A stretch of DNA of 46,268 nucleotides from Cytophagales bacterium CG12_big_fil_rev_8_21_14_0_65_40_12 (GTDB lineage: Bacteria > Bacteroidota > Bacteroidia > Cytophagales > Cyclobacteriaceae), in contig PCUU01000012.1 in assembly GCA_002786855.1 (NCBI GenBank), positions 1,821 through 48,088 on the forward strand, written 5' to 3'. Below are positions 8,716 through 16,988 of the stretch, piece after piece; positions within the stretch are counted from its first letter, which is position 1, and each line of letters opens with the position of its first letter. The position numbers and the translations under genes are program-made. Under the pieces are notes generated by a model that did not search any database, was not told where the DNA came from, and saw nothing but the letters and a program-made list of their open reading frames with translations.

Positions 8716-9750
8716 ATGAAGAAAAGAAAGATTTTCATGCTCGGGATGGTAGTATTTTCAGTACTGCTCACCTCCTTCAGCTTCTATTTTTATCAAGTCT
8801 TTTATGGCGCCAATATTTTGCTCGACCAACAAGACCAAACCATCATCATTCAAAAGGAAGATGACTTTGATGACGTAAGGAATAAGTTTTATGACGCCAA
8901 TATCATCAATGATGTGATCTCTTTTAGTTTTGTCTCCAAAGTTTTAGGCTATCAAGATCTTGTAAAGCCAGGGGTCTACCAGCTAAATTCAGGAATGTCT
9001 AACCTTGCGGCAGTCAGAATGCTAAGGGCGGGAAATCAGAAACCGGTAAGAATCACTTTCAATAATGTTCGGCTAAAATTTGAATTGGCCCAAAAGATTA
9101 CCGAAAACACAGGAATTGAAACTTCGGAATTTGAGTCTTTGCTGGAAAACAATGATTTTTTAAGTCAGTTCGGTGTCAATACCGAAAACGTGATGACTCT
9201 CTTTTTGCCCAATACATACGAAGTGTATTGGACTATAACGGCCAAAGAGCTTTTTGCCAAAATGGTGGCCGAGCATCAAAAGTACTGGAATGCTGACCGA
9301 CTTTCTAAAGCAAAAGGGTTGGAAATGACACCCATCGAAGTTTCCATTCTGGCCTCAATAGTGCAAGCCGAAAGCATCAAGGATGACGAAAGACCTACAA
9401 TCGCAGGTTTGTATTTGAATAGGTTGAAGAAAAACATAGCCTTGCAAGCAGACCCAACTTTGGTTTATGCGCTTGGTGACTTTACGATACAAAGGGTTTT
9501 GAACGAGTTTAAAAGAGTCCAAAGCCCCTACAATACCTACATGAATAGAGGTTTACCACCTGGGCCAATTAACCTTCCTACCATAAGTTCAATCGATGCG
9601 GTATTGAATCATGAAGTCCATGACTACATTTATATGTGTGCGAAAGAGGACTTTTCGGGTTATCATCGTTTTGCCAAAACTTTGGTTGAACACAATAAGA
9701 ATGCTGCCCTATTTCAAAAAGCCTTAAACGAAAGAAGGATTTACAGATAA
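8716..9750 (+). CDS. mltG: Endolytic murein transglycosylase MltG
   Basis: Inner-membrane lytic transglycosylase that cuts nascent glycan strands and helps set peptidoglycan chain length. A single N-terminal membrane anchor (about residues 8-28) is followed by a LysM-like segment (IIIQKEDDFDDVRNKFYDANIIND) and the YceG catalytic domain. The catalytic glutamate is E219 in IVQAESIKDDERPTIAGLYLNRL, with LQADPTLVYALG and SPYNTYMNRGLPPGPI as further family blocks. The length (344) is normal. It is the first gene of a compact plus-strand operon with a thioesterase (two-base gap) and a YihY protein. A -7 element sits just before the start. Confidence 0.95.
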   Translation: MKKRKIFMLGMVVFSVLLTSFSFYFYQVFYGANILLDQQDQTIIIQKEDDFDDVRNKFYDANIINDVISFSFVSKVLGYQDLVKPGVYQLNSGMSNLAAVRMLRAGNQKPVRITFNNVRLKFELAQKITENTGIETSEFESLLENNDFLSQFGVNTENVMTLFLPNTYEVYWTITAKELFAKMVAEHQKYWNADRLSKAKGLEMTPIEVSILASIVQAESIKDDERPTIAGLYLNRLKKNIALQADPTLVYALGDFTIQRVLNEFKRVQSPYNTYMNRGLPPGPINLPTISSIDAVLNHEVHDYIYMCAKEDFSGYHRFAKTLVEHNKNAALFQKALNERRIYR

Positions 9751-9752
9751 CA

Positions 9753-10166
9753 ATGTATACAGCCAATTGTCAAATAAGAGTACGATACGCAGAAACAGAC
9801 CAAATGGGCTATGTTTATTATGGCAACTATGCCATGTATTATGAAGTAGCCCGGGTAGAAGCTCTGAGACAAATAGGCCTAAATTATGTTGAACTGGAAA
9901 AAGCGGGAATCATGATGCCAGTGCATGAAAATTTTAGTAAATACCATGTCCCTGCCAAGTATGATGACCTTTTGGAGATAAAAGTGAGCATTGCTGAATT
10001 ACCAAAAGTAAGGATGCGTTTCGATTATGAAATAAGAAACCAAAATCAAGAACTGATTAATGAAGGTTATACTACTTTGGTTTTTATAGACATGAAAACG
10101 AATAAGATTGCAAGAGCTCCGCAAGCTATGATAGAAATCCTTAGTCCATTCTACCATGAAAAATAG
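9753..10166 (+). CDS. Acyl-CoA thioesterase, YbgC/4-hydroxybenzoyl-CoA thioesterase type
   Basis: Small hotdog-fold thioesterase, 137 residues. The motif ETDQMGYVYYGNYAMYYEVARVE (about residues 15-37) is the hallmark D-x-x-G-x-x-x-N-x-x-Y-x-x-x-E of the YbgC group, with the Asp (residue 16) as probable active site. The middle strand pattern (KVSIAELPKVRMRFDYEI) and a C-terminal VFIDMKTNKIAR also fit. It follows mltG by two bases and overlaps the YihY gene by 11. In proteobacteria ybgC is linked to Tol-Pal envelope genes; here its neighbours are envelope functions too. The acyl substrate is unknown. Confidence 0.9.
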   Translation: MYTANCQIRVRYAETDQMGYVYYGNYAMYYEVARVEALRQIGLNYVELEKAGIMMPVHENFSKYHVPAKYDDLLEIKVSIAELPKVRMRFDYEIRNQNQELINEGYTTLVFIDMKTNKIARAPQAMIEILSPFYHEK

Positions 10167-11100
10167 GATACTGCACCTGATTTTCGAGAATAAGCTGTAT
10201 TTGCAGCTAGTGGCCTTTTTGCAGCGCATAAAAATAGGAAAGGACAAGATCGGGCTTTATGATGCTATCATCATATTCCTTACTAAAATGTCGAATGACG
10301 AAATCCTAGACCGGGCCAATGGGGTCGCGTTTAGCTTTACAATGGCCATCTTTCCCGCCATAATTTTCCTATTCACACTCACCCCTTATATCCAGAATTT
10401 CTTCCCTGATTTGACCAATGATGAAATCATTGGCTTTTTGGAGAATATTCTACCCGCCAACCTTTATGCTGCTGCCGAAACGACCATCCACGATATAATC
10501 AGCAAAGAACGAGGAGGCTTACTGTCATTTGGTTTTATCATGACTCTGATTCTTTCAACAAATGGTATGACCTCATTAATGGGAGCTTTCAACGCATGCT
10601 ATAAAACCATAGAAACGCGTGGTTTTTTCTCCGTGCGGCTTACAGCGACTGGGCTGATTTTTATTTTATCTATTTCATTCATTAGTTCTATTGCCCTTTT
10701 GATTGTAGGTCAGCAGCTATTAACTGATTCAGAAATCAGATCAATAGTCAACGATACCATCTCAGTAGACATCCTCTTTATTCTTAGGTTCGTTTTTCTT
10801 TATATCATCTTTCAATTTGCCATTTCATCGATCTATTACTTTGCACCTGCAATTCACGAGCGATGGCATTTTTTAAGCGTTGGATCAGTCTTCTCTACTT
10901 TGGCCATCATTATGGCATCATTCGGCTTTTCATATTACGTGAATAACTTCGGTAACTATAATAAGCTATATGGCTCAATAGGTGTTCTATTGGTGTTTAT
11001 GCTATGGTTATTTATAATTTCTTTGATCCTTTTAGTTGGTTTTGAGATGAACGCAGCCATCCATAAAGCCAAAATGAACATACGCGAATCAATAGAATAA
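10156..11100 (+). CDS. YihY/virulence factor BrkB family membrane protein
   Basis: Polytopic inner-membrane protein of 314 residues. Family signatures include the first hydrophobic segment with NGVAFSFTMAIFPAIIFLFTLTPY (the equivalent of the A-aal-ayy-ll-al-P-l region), a long loop, then about five more membrane helices ending in YGSIGVLLVFMLWLFIISLILLVGFEMNAAI, the most conserved block of the family. A cytoplasmic N-terminal stretch of roughly 45 residues precedes the first helix. The start ATG lies within the last codons of the thioesterase gene (11-base overlap). Once mislabelled as ribonuclease BN, the family has no confirmed biochemical role. It is the last gene of the mltG operon. Confidence 0.9.
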   Translation: MKNRILHLIFENKLYLQLVAFLQRIKIGKDKIGLYDAIIIFLTKMSNDEILDRANGVAFSFTMAIFPAIIFLFTLTPYIQNFFPDLTNDEIIGFLENILPANLYAAAETTIHDIISKERGGLLSFGFIMTLILSTNGMTSLMGAFNACYKTIETRGFFSVRLTATGLIFILSISFISSIALLIVGQQLLTDSEIRSIVNDTISVDILFILRFVFLYIIFQFAISSIYYFAPAIHERWHFLSVGSVFSTLAIIMASFGFSYYVNNFGNYNKLYGSIGVLLVFMLWLFIISLILLVGFEMNAAIHKAKMNIRESIE

Positions 11101-11118
11101 TAATTTTTCGCTAAGCTG

Positions 11119-11148
11119 TTTGCAAAAATAAAATTACGGCTATCTTTG
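11119..11148 (+). promoter_or_regulatory. Promoter of the tRNA-Ser/tRNA-Glu unit
   Basis: TTTG (11119-11122), 18 bases, TATCTTTG (11141-11148): a full match to the Bacteroidota primary-sigma promoter (TTTG ... TAnnTTTG). It ends 25 bases before tRNA-Ser, a suitable leader length for tRNA processing. Confidence 0.8.
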
Positions 11149-11173
11149 CAGTCCCAAATGGGAGATCACACAC

Positions 11174-11258
11174 AGAGGAGTGGCAGAGTGGTCGAATGCG
11201 GCGGTCTTGAAAACCGTTGTACTGAAAGGTACCGGGGGTTCGAATCCCTCCTCCTCTG
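11174..11258 (+). tRNA. tRNA-Ser (anticodon TGA)
   Basis: Acceptor AGAGGAG (11174-11180) pairs with CTCCTCT (11251-11257), with discriminator G at 11258. The anticodon loop CTTGAAA carries TGA at 11208-11210. A long variable arm (TGTACTGAAAGGTACC region) is present as required for serine tRNA, and the T-loop is TTCGAAT. CCA is not encoded. Confidence 0.97.
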
Positions 11259-11267
11259 CAAGTTAAT

Positions 11268-11339
11268 GGTCCGTTCGTCTAGGGGTTAGGACGCCAGGTT
11301 TTCATCCTGGTAACAGGGGTTCGATTCCCCTACGGACTA
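11268..11339 (+). tRNA. tRNA-Glu (anticodon TTC)
   Basis: Acceptor GGTCCGT (11268-11274) pairs with ACGGACT (11332-11338) with one G-T pair, discriminator A. The anticodon stem CCAGG/CCTGG holds TTTTCAT with TTC at 11301-11303; the T arm is AGGGG-TTCGATT-CCCCT. CCA is not encoded. It follows tRNA-Ser by nine bases and shares its promoter. Confidence 0.97.
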
Positions 11340-11340
11340 C

Positions 11341-11371
11341 AAAAAAGGCTCAGCAATGCTGAGCCTTTTTT
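11341..11371. terminator. Bidirectional terminator between tRNA-Glu and pfkA
   Basis: GGCTCAGC (11347-11354) and GCTGAGCC (11358-11365) form an eight-pair stem with loop AAT, flanked by six A residues on the left and six T residues on the right. It starts two bases after tRNA-Glu and can also stop pfkA transcripts from the other side. Confidence 0.92.
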
Positions 11372-11451
11372 GTTTTCAATTCTCGTTGTTTTGATTGAGG
11401 GAGCAAAATAACATTGGTCACCCCATCGGATGATTAGATTTAGAGAACTTG

Positions 11452-12435
11452 CTATATAGAAAGGATCTTGGCAATTCGGAACTCATCATCATCGAGCCTC
11501 TTCACAGTTTTTACAGCTTCACTTATAGGAGTATAGGCTATTTTATTATTGATGACCCCAACCATCACATTGGATTGGCCGTTTAGCAGCCCTTCTACAG
11601 CTGCAACTCCCATTCTACTGGCCAGTACTCGGTCTGAAGTGGTAGGTGAACCTCCTCTTTGCAAATGCCCCAAAACGGATACCCGTATGTCAAAATAATC
11701 GAGTTGTTCCTTTACTTTAGCTGCGATATCATAACTAGAACCAAGCTTACATCCTTCGGCTACGATGACCACATTGGAGGCTTTTTGGTTAGCTGCGCCC
11801 TTTCTAAGTCTTTTAATTAGATCTTCTAAACTCCAATTATGCTCTGGCACTAGCATTGCTACCGCACCACCCCCAATAGCACAGTTCACTGCAATAAAGC
11901 CAGCATCGCGACCCATTACTTCGACAAAAAAGAGACGTTCATGAGAAGAGGCAGTATCTCTGATTTTATCAATGGCCTCAGTAGCTGTATTGCATGCCGT
12001 ATCGTAACCAATGGTAAAGTCTGTTCCAGCCAAATCATTGTCGATAGTACCTGGAATGCCAATCACTGGCACATCGTATTCATGACTAAAAATATCTGCA
12101 CCCGTAAACGATCCATCACCTCCAATTACCACCAAGGCGTCAAGCTCATTCGCTTTGAAATTCTTGTACGCCTTTTCTCTGCCTTCCTTCGTCCTAAATT
12201 CCGAACTTCTGGCCGAAAGCAGGAAAGTGCCTCCTCTGCTCAAAATATTGGAAACCGATCTTACTTGAAGTTGCTCCAAGTCTCCTTTGATTAACCCATC
12301 ATAACCTTTGTAAATCCCATACACATCAAGTTTATAAAAGATGCTGGCACGAACTACAGCCCTTACAGCCGCATTCATTCCAGGCGCATCGCCTCCCGAT
12401 GTTAAAACAGCAATTTTCTTAATATTTGAATTCAT
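11452..12435 (-). CDS. pfkA: ATP-dependent 6-phosphofructokinase
   Basis: Commits fructose 6-phosphate to glycolysis by phosphorylation at C1. The 327-residue protein has the classic group A PFK blocks: TSGGDAPGMNAAVRA (12-26, nucleotide site), GGDGSFTGA (105-113), PGTIDND (128-134, with D132 as catalytic base), the FFVEVMGRDAG substrate loop and the LGHLQRGGSPT segment. G109-type Gly/Ser at the GGDGS motif points to use of ATP rather than pyrophosphate. It is a single-gene unit on the minus strand, ending near the bidirectional tRNA terminator. A weak -7-like TAATTTTG lies about 40 bases upstream on the minus strand. Confidence 0.96.
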   Translation of the reverse strand: MNSNIKKIAVLTSGGDAPGMNAAVRAVVRASIFYKLDVYGIYKGYDGLIKGDLEQLQVRSVSNILSRGGTFLLSARSSEFRTKEGREKAYKNFKANELDALVVIGGDGSFTGADIFSHEYDVPVIGIPGTIDNDLAGTDFTIGYDTACNTATEAIDKIRDTASSHERLFFVEVMGRDAGFIAVNCAIGGGAVAMLVPEHNWSLEDLIKRLRKGAANQKASNVVIVAEGCKLGSSYDIAAKVKEQLDYFDIRVSVLGHLQRGGSPTTSDRVLASRMGVAAVEGLLNGQSNVMVGVINNKIAYTPISEAVKTVKRLDDDEFRIAKILSI

Positions 12436-12531
12436 GGATTGAATAAAGGATAGAGTATAAATTTAGACTTTCAAAATTAATGAAAGTCGCAGGGTCGTTT
12501 AATCATCATGCAATCGATTGAAAAAGGCATA

Positions 12532-12556
12532 AAAAAAAGACGGCTACAACCGTCTT
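12532..12556 (-). terminator. Terminator of the Nfu gene
   Basis: AAGACGG (12537-12543) and CCGTCTT (12550-12556) form a seven-pair stem with a six-base loop; the minus-strand product ends in a run of T residues. It lies 27 bases past the Nfu stop. Confidence 0.85.
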
Positions 12557-12582
12557 CAATTTAATTCTTTTATACAAAACGC

Positions 12583-13152
12583 TTAAACGCCCTCTGCCAC
12601 CACTTCCTTAACATCGTTAGGAAGCATTCTCTTTAAGAGATTTTCGATTCCAGATTTCAAAGTAACTGTAGAGGCTGGACAACCACTGCACGATCCTTGA
12701 AGATTCACTTTAACCACTCCTTCTTGAAAAGAAGAAAAAGCTATTGCTCCGCCATCTTGCTCAACCGCAGGACGGATGTACTCATCCAAAATACCTTTGA
12801 TTTGTTTTACAACCTCAGAGTCATTCTCATCGAATAATGGGTCTTTGTCAAACTCTTGAAGAATTAATGGCTTATCATTTTCGAGATAAACTTTAATGGT
12901 TTCCTTGATTTGGTTTTGGACTTCTGGCCATTCAACGCCCTCACTTTTGGTAACCGTTACGAAATTGCTCATGTAGAAAACTCTTTCTACAGCCGGAATT
13001 GCGAACAATTCTTGGGCCAAGGGAGAATCTTGAGCCATGGCCAAATTTGGGTAATCGAAGCTCACACCTTCCTGCAAGAGCATGAAATTAACCACAAATT
13101 TCATTGAATTTGGGTTAGGGTTGGCCTCCATGTATATATTCACCGCTTTCAT
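12583..13152 (-). CDS. NifU-type iron-sulfur scaffold/carrier protein (Nfu)
   Basis: Fe-S cluster carrier that delivers [4Fe-4S] clusters to apo-proteins. It has an N-terminal Nfu scaffold domain (EANPNPNSMKFVVNFMLLQ onward; the PNP-x-S-MKF signature) and a C-terminal NifU-like domain with the cluster-binding pair C155 and C158 in GSCSGCPAS and the AVEQDGGAIAF block. The longest frame begins at a TTG (13180-13182), but that codon is part of a perfect -7 promoter element, so I start at the ATG at 13150-13152 (MKAVNIYMEANP), giving 189 residues. It is a monocistronic gene with its own terminator. Confidence 0.92.
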   Translation of the reverse strand: MKAVNIYMEANPNPNSMKFVVNFMLLQEGVSFDYPNLAMAQDSPLAQELFAIPAVERVFYMSNFVTVTKSEGVEWPEVQNQIKETIKVYLENDKPLILQEFDKDPLFDENDSEVVKQIKGILDEYIRPAVEQDGGAIAFSSFQEGVVKVNLQGSCSGCPASTVTLKSGIENLLKRMLPNDVKEVVAEGV

Positions 13153-13179
13153 AAGTTCTTTAGTAGAATGTGTTAACTG

Positions 13180-13187
13180 CAAAGGTA
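13180..13187 (-). promoter_or_regulatory. -7 promoter element of the Nfu gene
   Basis: The minus strand reads TACCTTTG, an exact TAnnTTTG match, 27 bases before the chosen ATG. The upstream TTG that opens the longest frame lies inside this element, which argues against its use as a start. The -33 region is weak. Confidence 0.55.
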
Positions 13188-13212
13188 AAAGAAAAGTTCT
13201 GAAAGGAACACC

Positions 13213-14502
13213 TTAAGCCGCTTTGAGTCTTGACTTCTCACTTTTGTCGACAATGGCAGCCACAATGGCATCACCTAATACATTCGGGATTGTTCGGATC
13301 ATGTCTAAAGGTCGATCGATGGCAAGAATCAAAGCAAGCCCTTCGGCCTCCACCCCAAGCGAGCCCAATACAATCAATAACATGATTATACCCGCACCTG
13401 GGACTGCGGGCGCACCCATTGAAGATAGCACACAAGTAAAAATAACAATGAGATATTCCGTAATCCCTAAATCGTGGCCAAACGCCTGGGCAATAAAAAC
13501 AGCAGAAATGGCCTGATGGATGCAGGTGCCATGCATATTAATCGTAATCCCTAGCGGTAAAACGAACCCTGAAACCTCATTACTTAGTTTTAGATTCTTT
13601 TCGGCACAGTCAATCGTAACGGGCAGAGTGGCCGCACTTGAACTTGTAGAAAAAGCCAAAATTTGAGCGGGAATGGTCTTTTTAAGGAAATCTAAGTATT
13701 TGAATTCTGTAAATCTATTGACCAAAATAGGGTAAACTATGGCCATTAGAAACACGATTGCTCCGATCACGGTCAATGCAAAAACGCCAAGCACTTTCAG
13801 CAATGAAATGGCTTCTTTGGGATTATCTCCAGCTAAATCGACCAACAATGCAGCAATTAATGCCATCACCCCTATCGGGGCAAACTTCATGATGAGGTGA
13901 ACCATTTTGAGCATTGCCTCATTCACCCCTAAAAAGAAACTCTTTAAGCCAGCCACCTTTTCATGCGGACTGATCACCATTCCAATTCCAAAAAGTATAG
14001 AAAAGAAAATGACCTGCAGCATGTTTCGATTGTCTTGAGAAGCATAAAAAATATTACCCGGAACAATGTCCTCTAGGATTCGCAAAGGCCCATTGCTCTG
14101 AACCGCATTGGCCGCATTAAGCCTGTTTGAAACATCATCGGCATATTTTACTTTAAGCTCTTCTCTTTTTTCTACTGGAAGGGATTTTCCTGGAGAAACT
14201 GCCAAAACGAAAATTAGCCCAATCGTTGAACTGATGAGTGAAATAGCCACAAACCAGCCCAAAGTCTTTGAACCAATTCTGGTAAGTTTGGTGGTATCCG
14301 AAAGGCTGGTGATTCCACCTATGATGGTGACAATCACCAAAGGAACGGCCACCAACTTTAATAAGTTAATGAAAATTGATCCGAATGGTTTTACCCAATT
14401 GGTAGTGAATTGAATCCAACCGAAATTACTTGCGAGCAACCCATAAACAACGCCAATGATCATTCCTAAAATGATCATTACGTGTAAGGCTGGCTTCTTC
14501 AT
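13213..14502 (-). CDS. Dicarboxylate/amino acid:cation symporter (DAACS family), paralogue 1
   Basis: Secondary transporter of the glutamate/aspartate/C4-dicarboxylate symporter family with the elevator fold: about eight membrane helices and two re-entrant loops. Family signatures are the serine-rich hairpin AFSTSSSAATLPVT (283-296), the PLGITINMHGT motif (316-326), and AIDRPLDMIRTIPNVLGD near the end. The usual NMDGT reads NMHGT here (H324), removing an aspartate that contributes to a sodium site in archaeal homologues, so ion coupling may differ. The length (429) is normal. It lies 84 bases downstream of a paralogue on the same strand; the pair probably arose by duplication and may have different substrates, which cannot be assigned from sequence. 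Confidence 0.9.
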   Translation of the reverse strand: MKKPALHVMIILGMIIGVVYGLLASNFGWIQFTTNWVKPFGSIFINLLKLVAVPLVIVTIIGGITSLSDTTKLTRIGSKTLGWFVAISLISSTIGLIFVLAVSPGKSLPVEKREELKVKYADDVSNRLNAANAVQSNGPLRILEDIVPGNIFYASQDNRNMLQVIFFSILFGIGMVISPHEKVAGLKSFFLGVNEAMLKMVHLIMKFAPIGVMALIAALLVDLAGDNPKEAISLLKVLGVFALTVIGAIVFLMAIVYPILVNRFTEFKYLDFLKKTIPAQILAFSTSSSAATLPVTIDCAEKNLKLSNEVSGFVLPLGITINMHGTCIHQAISAVFIAQAFGHDLGITEYLIVIFTCVLSSMGAPAVPGAGIIMLLIVLGSLGVEAEGLALILAIDRPLDMIRTIPNVLGDAIVAAIVDKSEKSRLKAA

Positions 14503-14586
14503 TCGTTAATATTTAATGATTATTATTTACCTGAGCGTTTTCGCTGCAATCATCGAGGCATATTCCCAATCATCCAAAAAGACAAA

Positions 14587-15891
14587 TTAATCTTCCAAGT
14601 CCTTAGGATGGGTAAGCTCACCTTCGGTTGCCGCCACCACTACTGCCACGGCAGCATCTCCAGTAAGATTGACCATGGTCCTGACCATGTCCAAAATACG
14701 ATCTGGGGCGACAATGAGCGCAATGCCCGCTGTTGGAATACCTACAGATTCCAAAACAATTACCAGCATAACCATTCCTGCTCCTGGCACACCCGCAGAA
14801 CCCACAGCTGCAAGCGTTGCAGTAAGCACAATCATGATTTGCGAACCAATAGACAGATCGAGACCCAACGCTTGGGCAATAAAAATAGCAGCCACTCCTT
14901 GATACAAACTGGTGCCATTCATATTGATGGTGGCACCTAAAGGAAGTACAAAACTGCTCACCTCTTCTGATACCCCTAATTTTTTCTCGACTAACTCCAT
15001 CGTCACAGGAAGTGTGGCTGAGCTTGAGCTTGTGCTAAATCCTAAAAGCATGGCCGGCCTCATTCCTTTAAAGAAGTCCAAAAACTTAATTTTTGAAAAG
15101 AACTTTAGCATGATTGGGTACACCACCAACATCATCACGAAAAGTCCGCCAATCACTGTAAGTGAATACCATAATAATGCTGTTAAAAGCTCCCAAGCCT
15201 TTTGTGGATCATCGCCAGCAATTTCAACGATAAGGGAAGCGATCAAAGCAAAAACGCCATAAGGTGCAATAATCATAATGTACTCCACCAGCTTTATAAT
15301 GACATCATTCAAACCATCAAAAAATTTGACCACGGTTTCCCCTTTCTTTTTAGGAATTTGCAGCAGCGCAATCCCTACTATAATGGCGAAAAACACCACC
15401 TGAAGCATGGCGCTGTTATCCGTAGCTGCAGCAATAATATTTTCAGGAACGATATCAATTAAAGGTTGAAGTGGGGTTCCACTTTTAATGCCTGCCGCCA
15501 CATTCGCCTTGTCCGCAGCCGTAGAATTGTAGAGGCTCATTAGATTCTCCCTAGTTTCCAATGGAAGTTGCTTTCCTGGCTTAAAGGTATTGACCAGCAC
15601 TAATCCTATTGATGTTGAAATAACGGTGGTAATCAAAAAAATCATCAAGGTTTTTCCACCCATTCGAGAAAGTTTTGAGATATCTCCAATGTTGGCAACG
15701 CCTATGATCAATGAAGCTAGAATTAAAGGCACCGCGATCATTTTCAATGACTTCACGAAAATGGTACCGATTGGCTTGATATAATTAACCGTGAACTCAG
15801 CAGACCAGCCGAGTTGAATACTTGCAATTCCGAACGCCAAACCTAAAACAAGACCAATAAGAATCTTGGTGTGCAGTGGAAGTTTCTTCAT
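14587..15891 (-). CDS. Dicarboxylate/amino acid:cation symporter (DAACS family), paralogue 2
   Basis: Second member of the tandem pair, 434 residues, clearly homologous to the downstream gene throughout. It has the serine-rich re-entrant loop GFSTSSSSATLPVT, the PLGATINMNGTSLYQG motif (N325 where most members have Asp) and PDRILDMVRTMVNLTGD with the conserved substrate-binding Asp, Arg and Asn. These features fit a sodium- or proton-coupled glutamate/aspartate or C4-dicarboxylate importer in the inner membrane. It follows aroC by 17 bases on the same strand, so it could be read from the batD-aroC transcript. Confidence 0.92.
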   Translation of the reverse strand: MKKLPLHTKILIGLVLGLAFGIASIQLGWSAEFTVNYIKPIGTIFVKSLKMIAVPLILASLIIGVANIGDISKLSRMGGKTLMIFLITTVISTSIGLVLVNTFKPGKQLPLETRENLMSLYNSTAADKANVAAGIKSGTPLQPLIDIVPENIIAAATDNSAMLQVVFFAIIVGIALLQIPKKKGETVVKFFDGLNDVIIKLVEYIMIIAPYGVFALIASLIVEIAGDDPQKAWELLTALLWYSLTVIGGLFVMMLVVYPIMLKFFSKIKFLDFFKGMRPAMLLGFSTSSSSATLPVTMELVEKKLGVSEEVSSFVLPLGATINMNGTSLYQGVAAIFIAQALGLDLSIGSQIMIVLTATLAAVGSAGVPGAGMVMLVIVLESVGIPTAGIALIVAPDRILDMVRTMVNLTGDAAVAVVVAATEGELTHPKDLED

Positions 15892-15908
15892 TTTTAAGGG
15901 GATAAGGT

Positions 15909-16988
15909 TTATTGAATTTTATTGGATTTGCTAATTAACAAATAATCAGCAATAACCAAAGCTGCCATTGCTTCAACGATAGGCACAGCCCGTGGCACAA
16001 CACATGGATCATGGCGCCCTTTTCCGGATACAGTAATAGATTCTCCCGCTTCATTTACGCTTTCTTGATCTTGCATAATTGTGGCGACTGGCTTAAAGGC
16101 AACATTAAAGTAAATATCCTCTCCGTTCGAAATACCGCCTTGAATGCCCCCAGAGTGATTGGTCCTTGTTTTCACCTCGTTACCTTCTGAATAAAAGGCA
16201 TCATTGTGAGCAGACCCATTCAATTTGACTCCCTCAAAACCACTGCCGTATTCAAAGCCCTTCACCGCATTGATGGAGAGCATGGCTTTTCCAATTTCGG
16301 CATGCAGCTTATCGAAAACCGGCTCGCCCAATCCAGCCGGAACCCCTTGAATCACCCCAGTCACAATTCCACCAATGGTATCGCGATCAAGACGGGTTTG
16401 GTCGATGAGGGCTATCATTTTCTCTGCCATCTCTTGGTCCGGACAACGGACAATATTTTCTTCAGCAGATTTTAAGTCAAGCTGCTGATAAGGTGTTTCG
16501 AGCTTCAAGCTGCCCACCTGAGAAACATAGGCAGCCACCGTGATATTGTAATGTTTTAATAAAAGCTTGGCAATTGCTCCTGCTGCAACGCGAGCTACAG
16601 TTTCTCTTGCAGAACTCCTCCCTCCTCCACGATAATCCCTAATGCCGTACTTAGCTTGAAATGTATAATCGGCATGCGAGGGACGAAATTTATCGGCTAT
16701 GTGAGAATAGTCCTTGCTCTTTTGGTCTTCGTTTCGAATGATGATGCTAATGGGAGTGCCTGTAGATTTACCCTCGAAAACCCCAGATACAATCTCGAAT
16801 TCATCGGCTTCCTTTCGTTGCGTGGTAATCTTAGATTGACCAGGTTTCCTTCGATCTAATTCAGCTTGAATAAAGTCTTCATCAATTACCAAACCTGCCG
16901 GGCAGCCATCAATGATTACCCCTAATGCTTTGCCATGTGATTCACCATAAGTGTGAATCCTAAAAAGATGCCCGAACGAATTCCCCAT
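15909..16988 (-). CDS. aroC: Chorismate synthase
   Basis: Final enzyme of the shikimate pathway: reduced-FMN-dependent conversion of EPSP to chorismate, the precursor of aromatic amino acids, folate and menaquinone. Signature blocks are [18 protein letters not shown] at the N terminus, the [20 protein letters not shown] active-site block (about 121-140) and the C-terminal [25 protein letters not shown]. The length (359) is typical. The ATG immediately follows the batD stop codon with no intervening base, implying co-transcription with batD. Confidence 0.97.
   Translation of the reverse strand: MGNSFGHLFRIHTYGESHGKALGVIIDGCPAGLVIDEDFIQAELDRRKPGQSKITTQRKEADEFEIVSGVFEGKSTGTPISIIIRNEDQKSKDYSHIADKFRPSHADYTFQAKYGIRDYRGGGRSSARETVARVAAGAIAKLLLKHYNITVAAYVSQVGSLKLETPYQQLDLKSAEENIVRCPDQEMAEKMIALIDQTRLDRDTIGGIVTGVIQGVPAGLGEPVFDKLHAEIGKAMLSINAVKGFEYGSGFEGVKLNGSAHNDAFYSEGNEVKTRTNHSGGIQGGISNGEDIYFNVAFKPVATIMQDQESVNEAGESITVSGKGRHDPCVVPRAVPIVEAMAALVIADYLLISKSNKIQ

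Noticed and set aside
11174-11339. tRNA pair as an attachment site for an integrated element
   Set aside because: No partial tRNA 3' duplicate and no integrase gene were seen on either side; both tRNAs end normally before a terminator.
13153-13182. Longer N terminus for the Nfu protein starting at TTG 13182
   Set aside because: The TTG lies inside a perfect -7 promoter element and the conserved family sequence begins at the downstream ATG.
14608-14940. Open frames on the plus strand opposite the two symporter genes
   Set aside because: They are antisense shadows of well-conserved membrane proteins, with no family resemblance, and several overlap each other.
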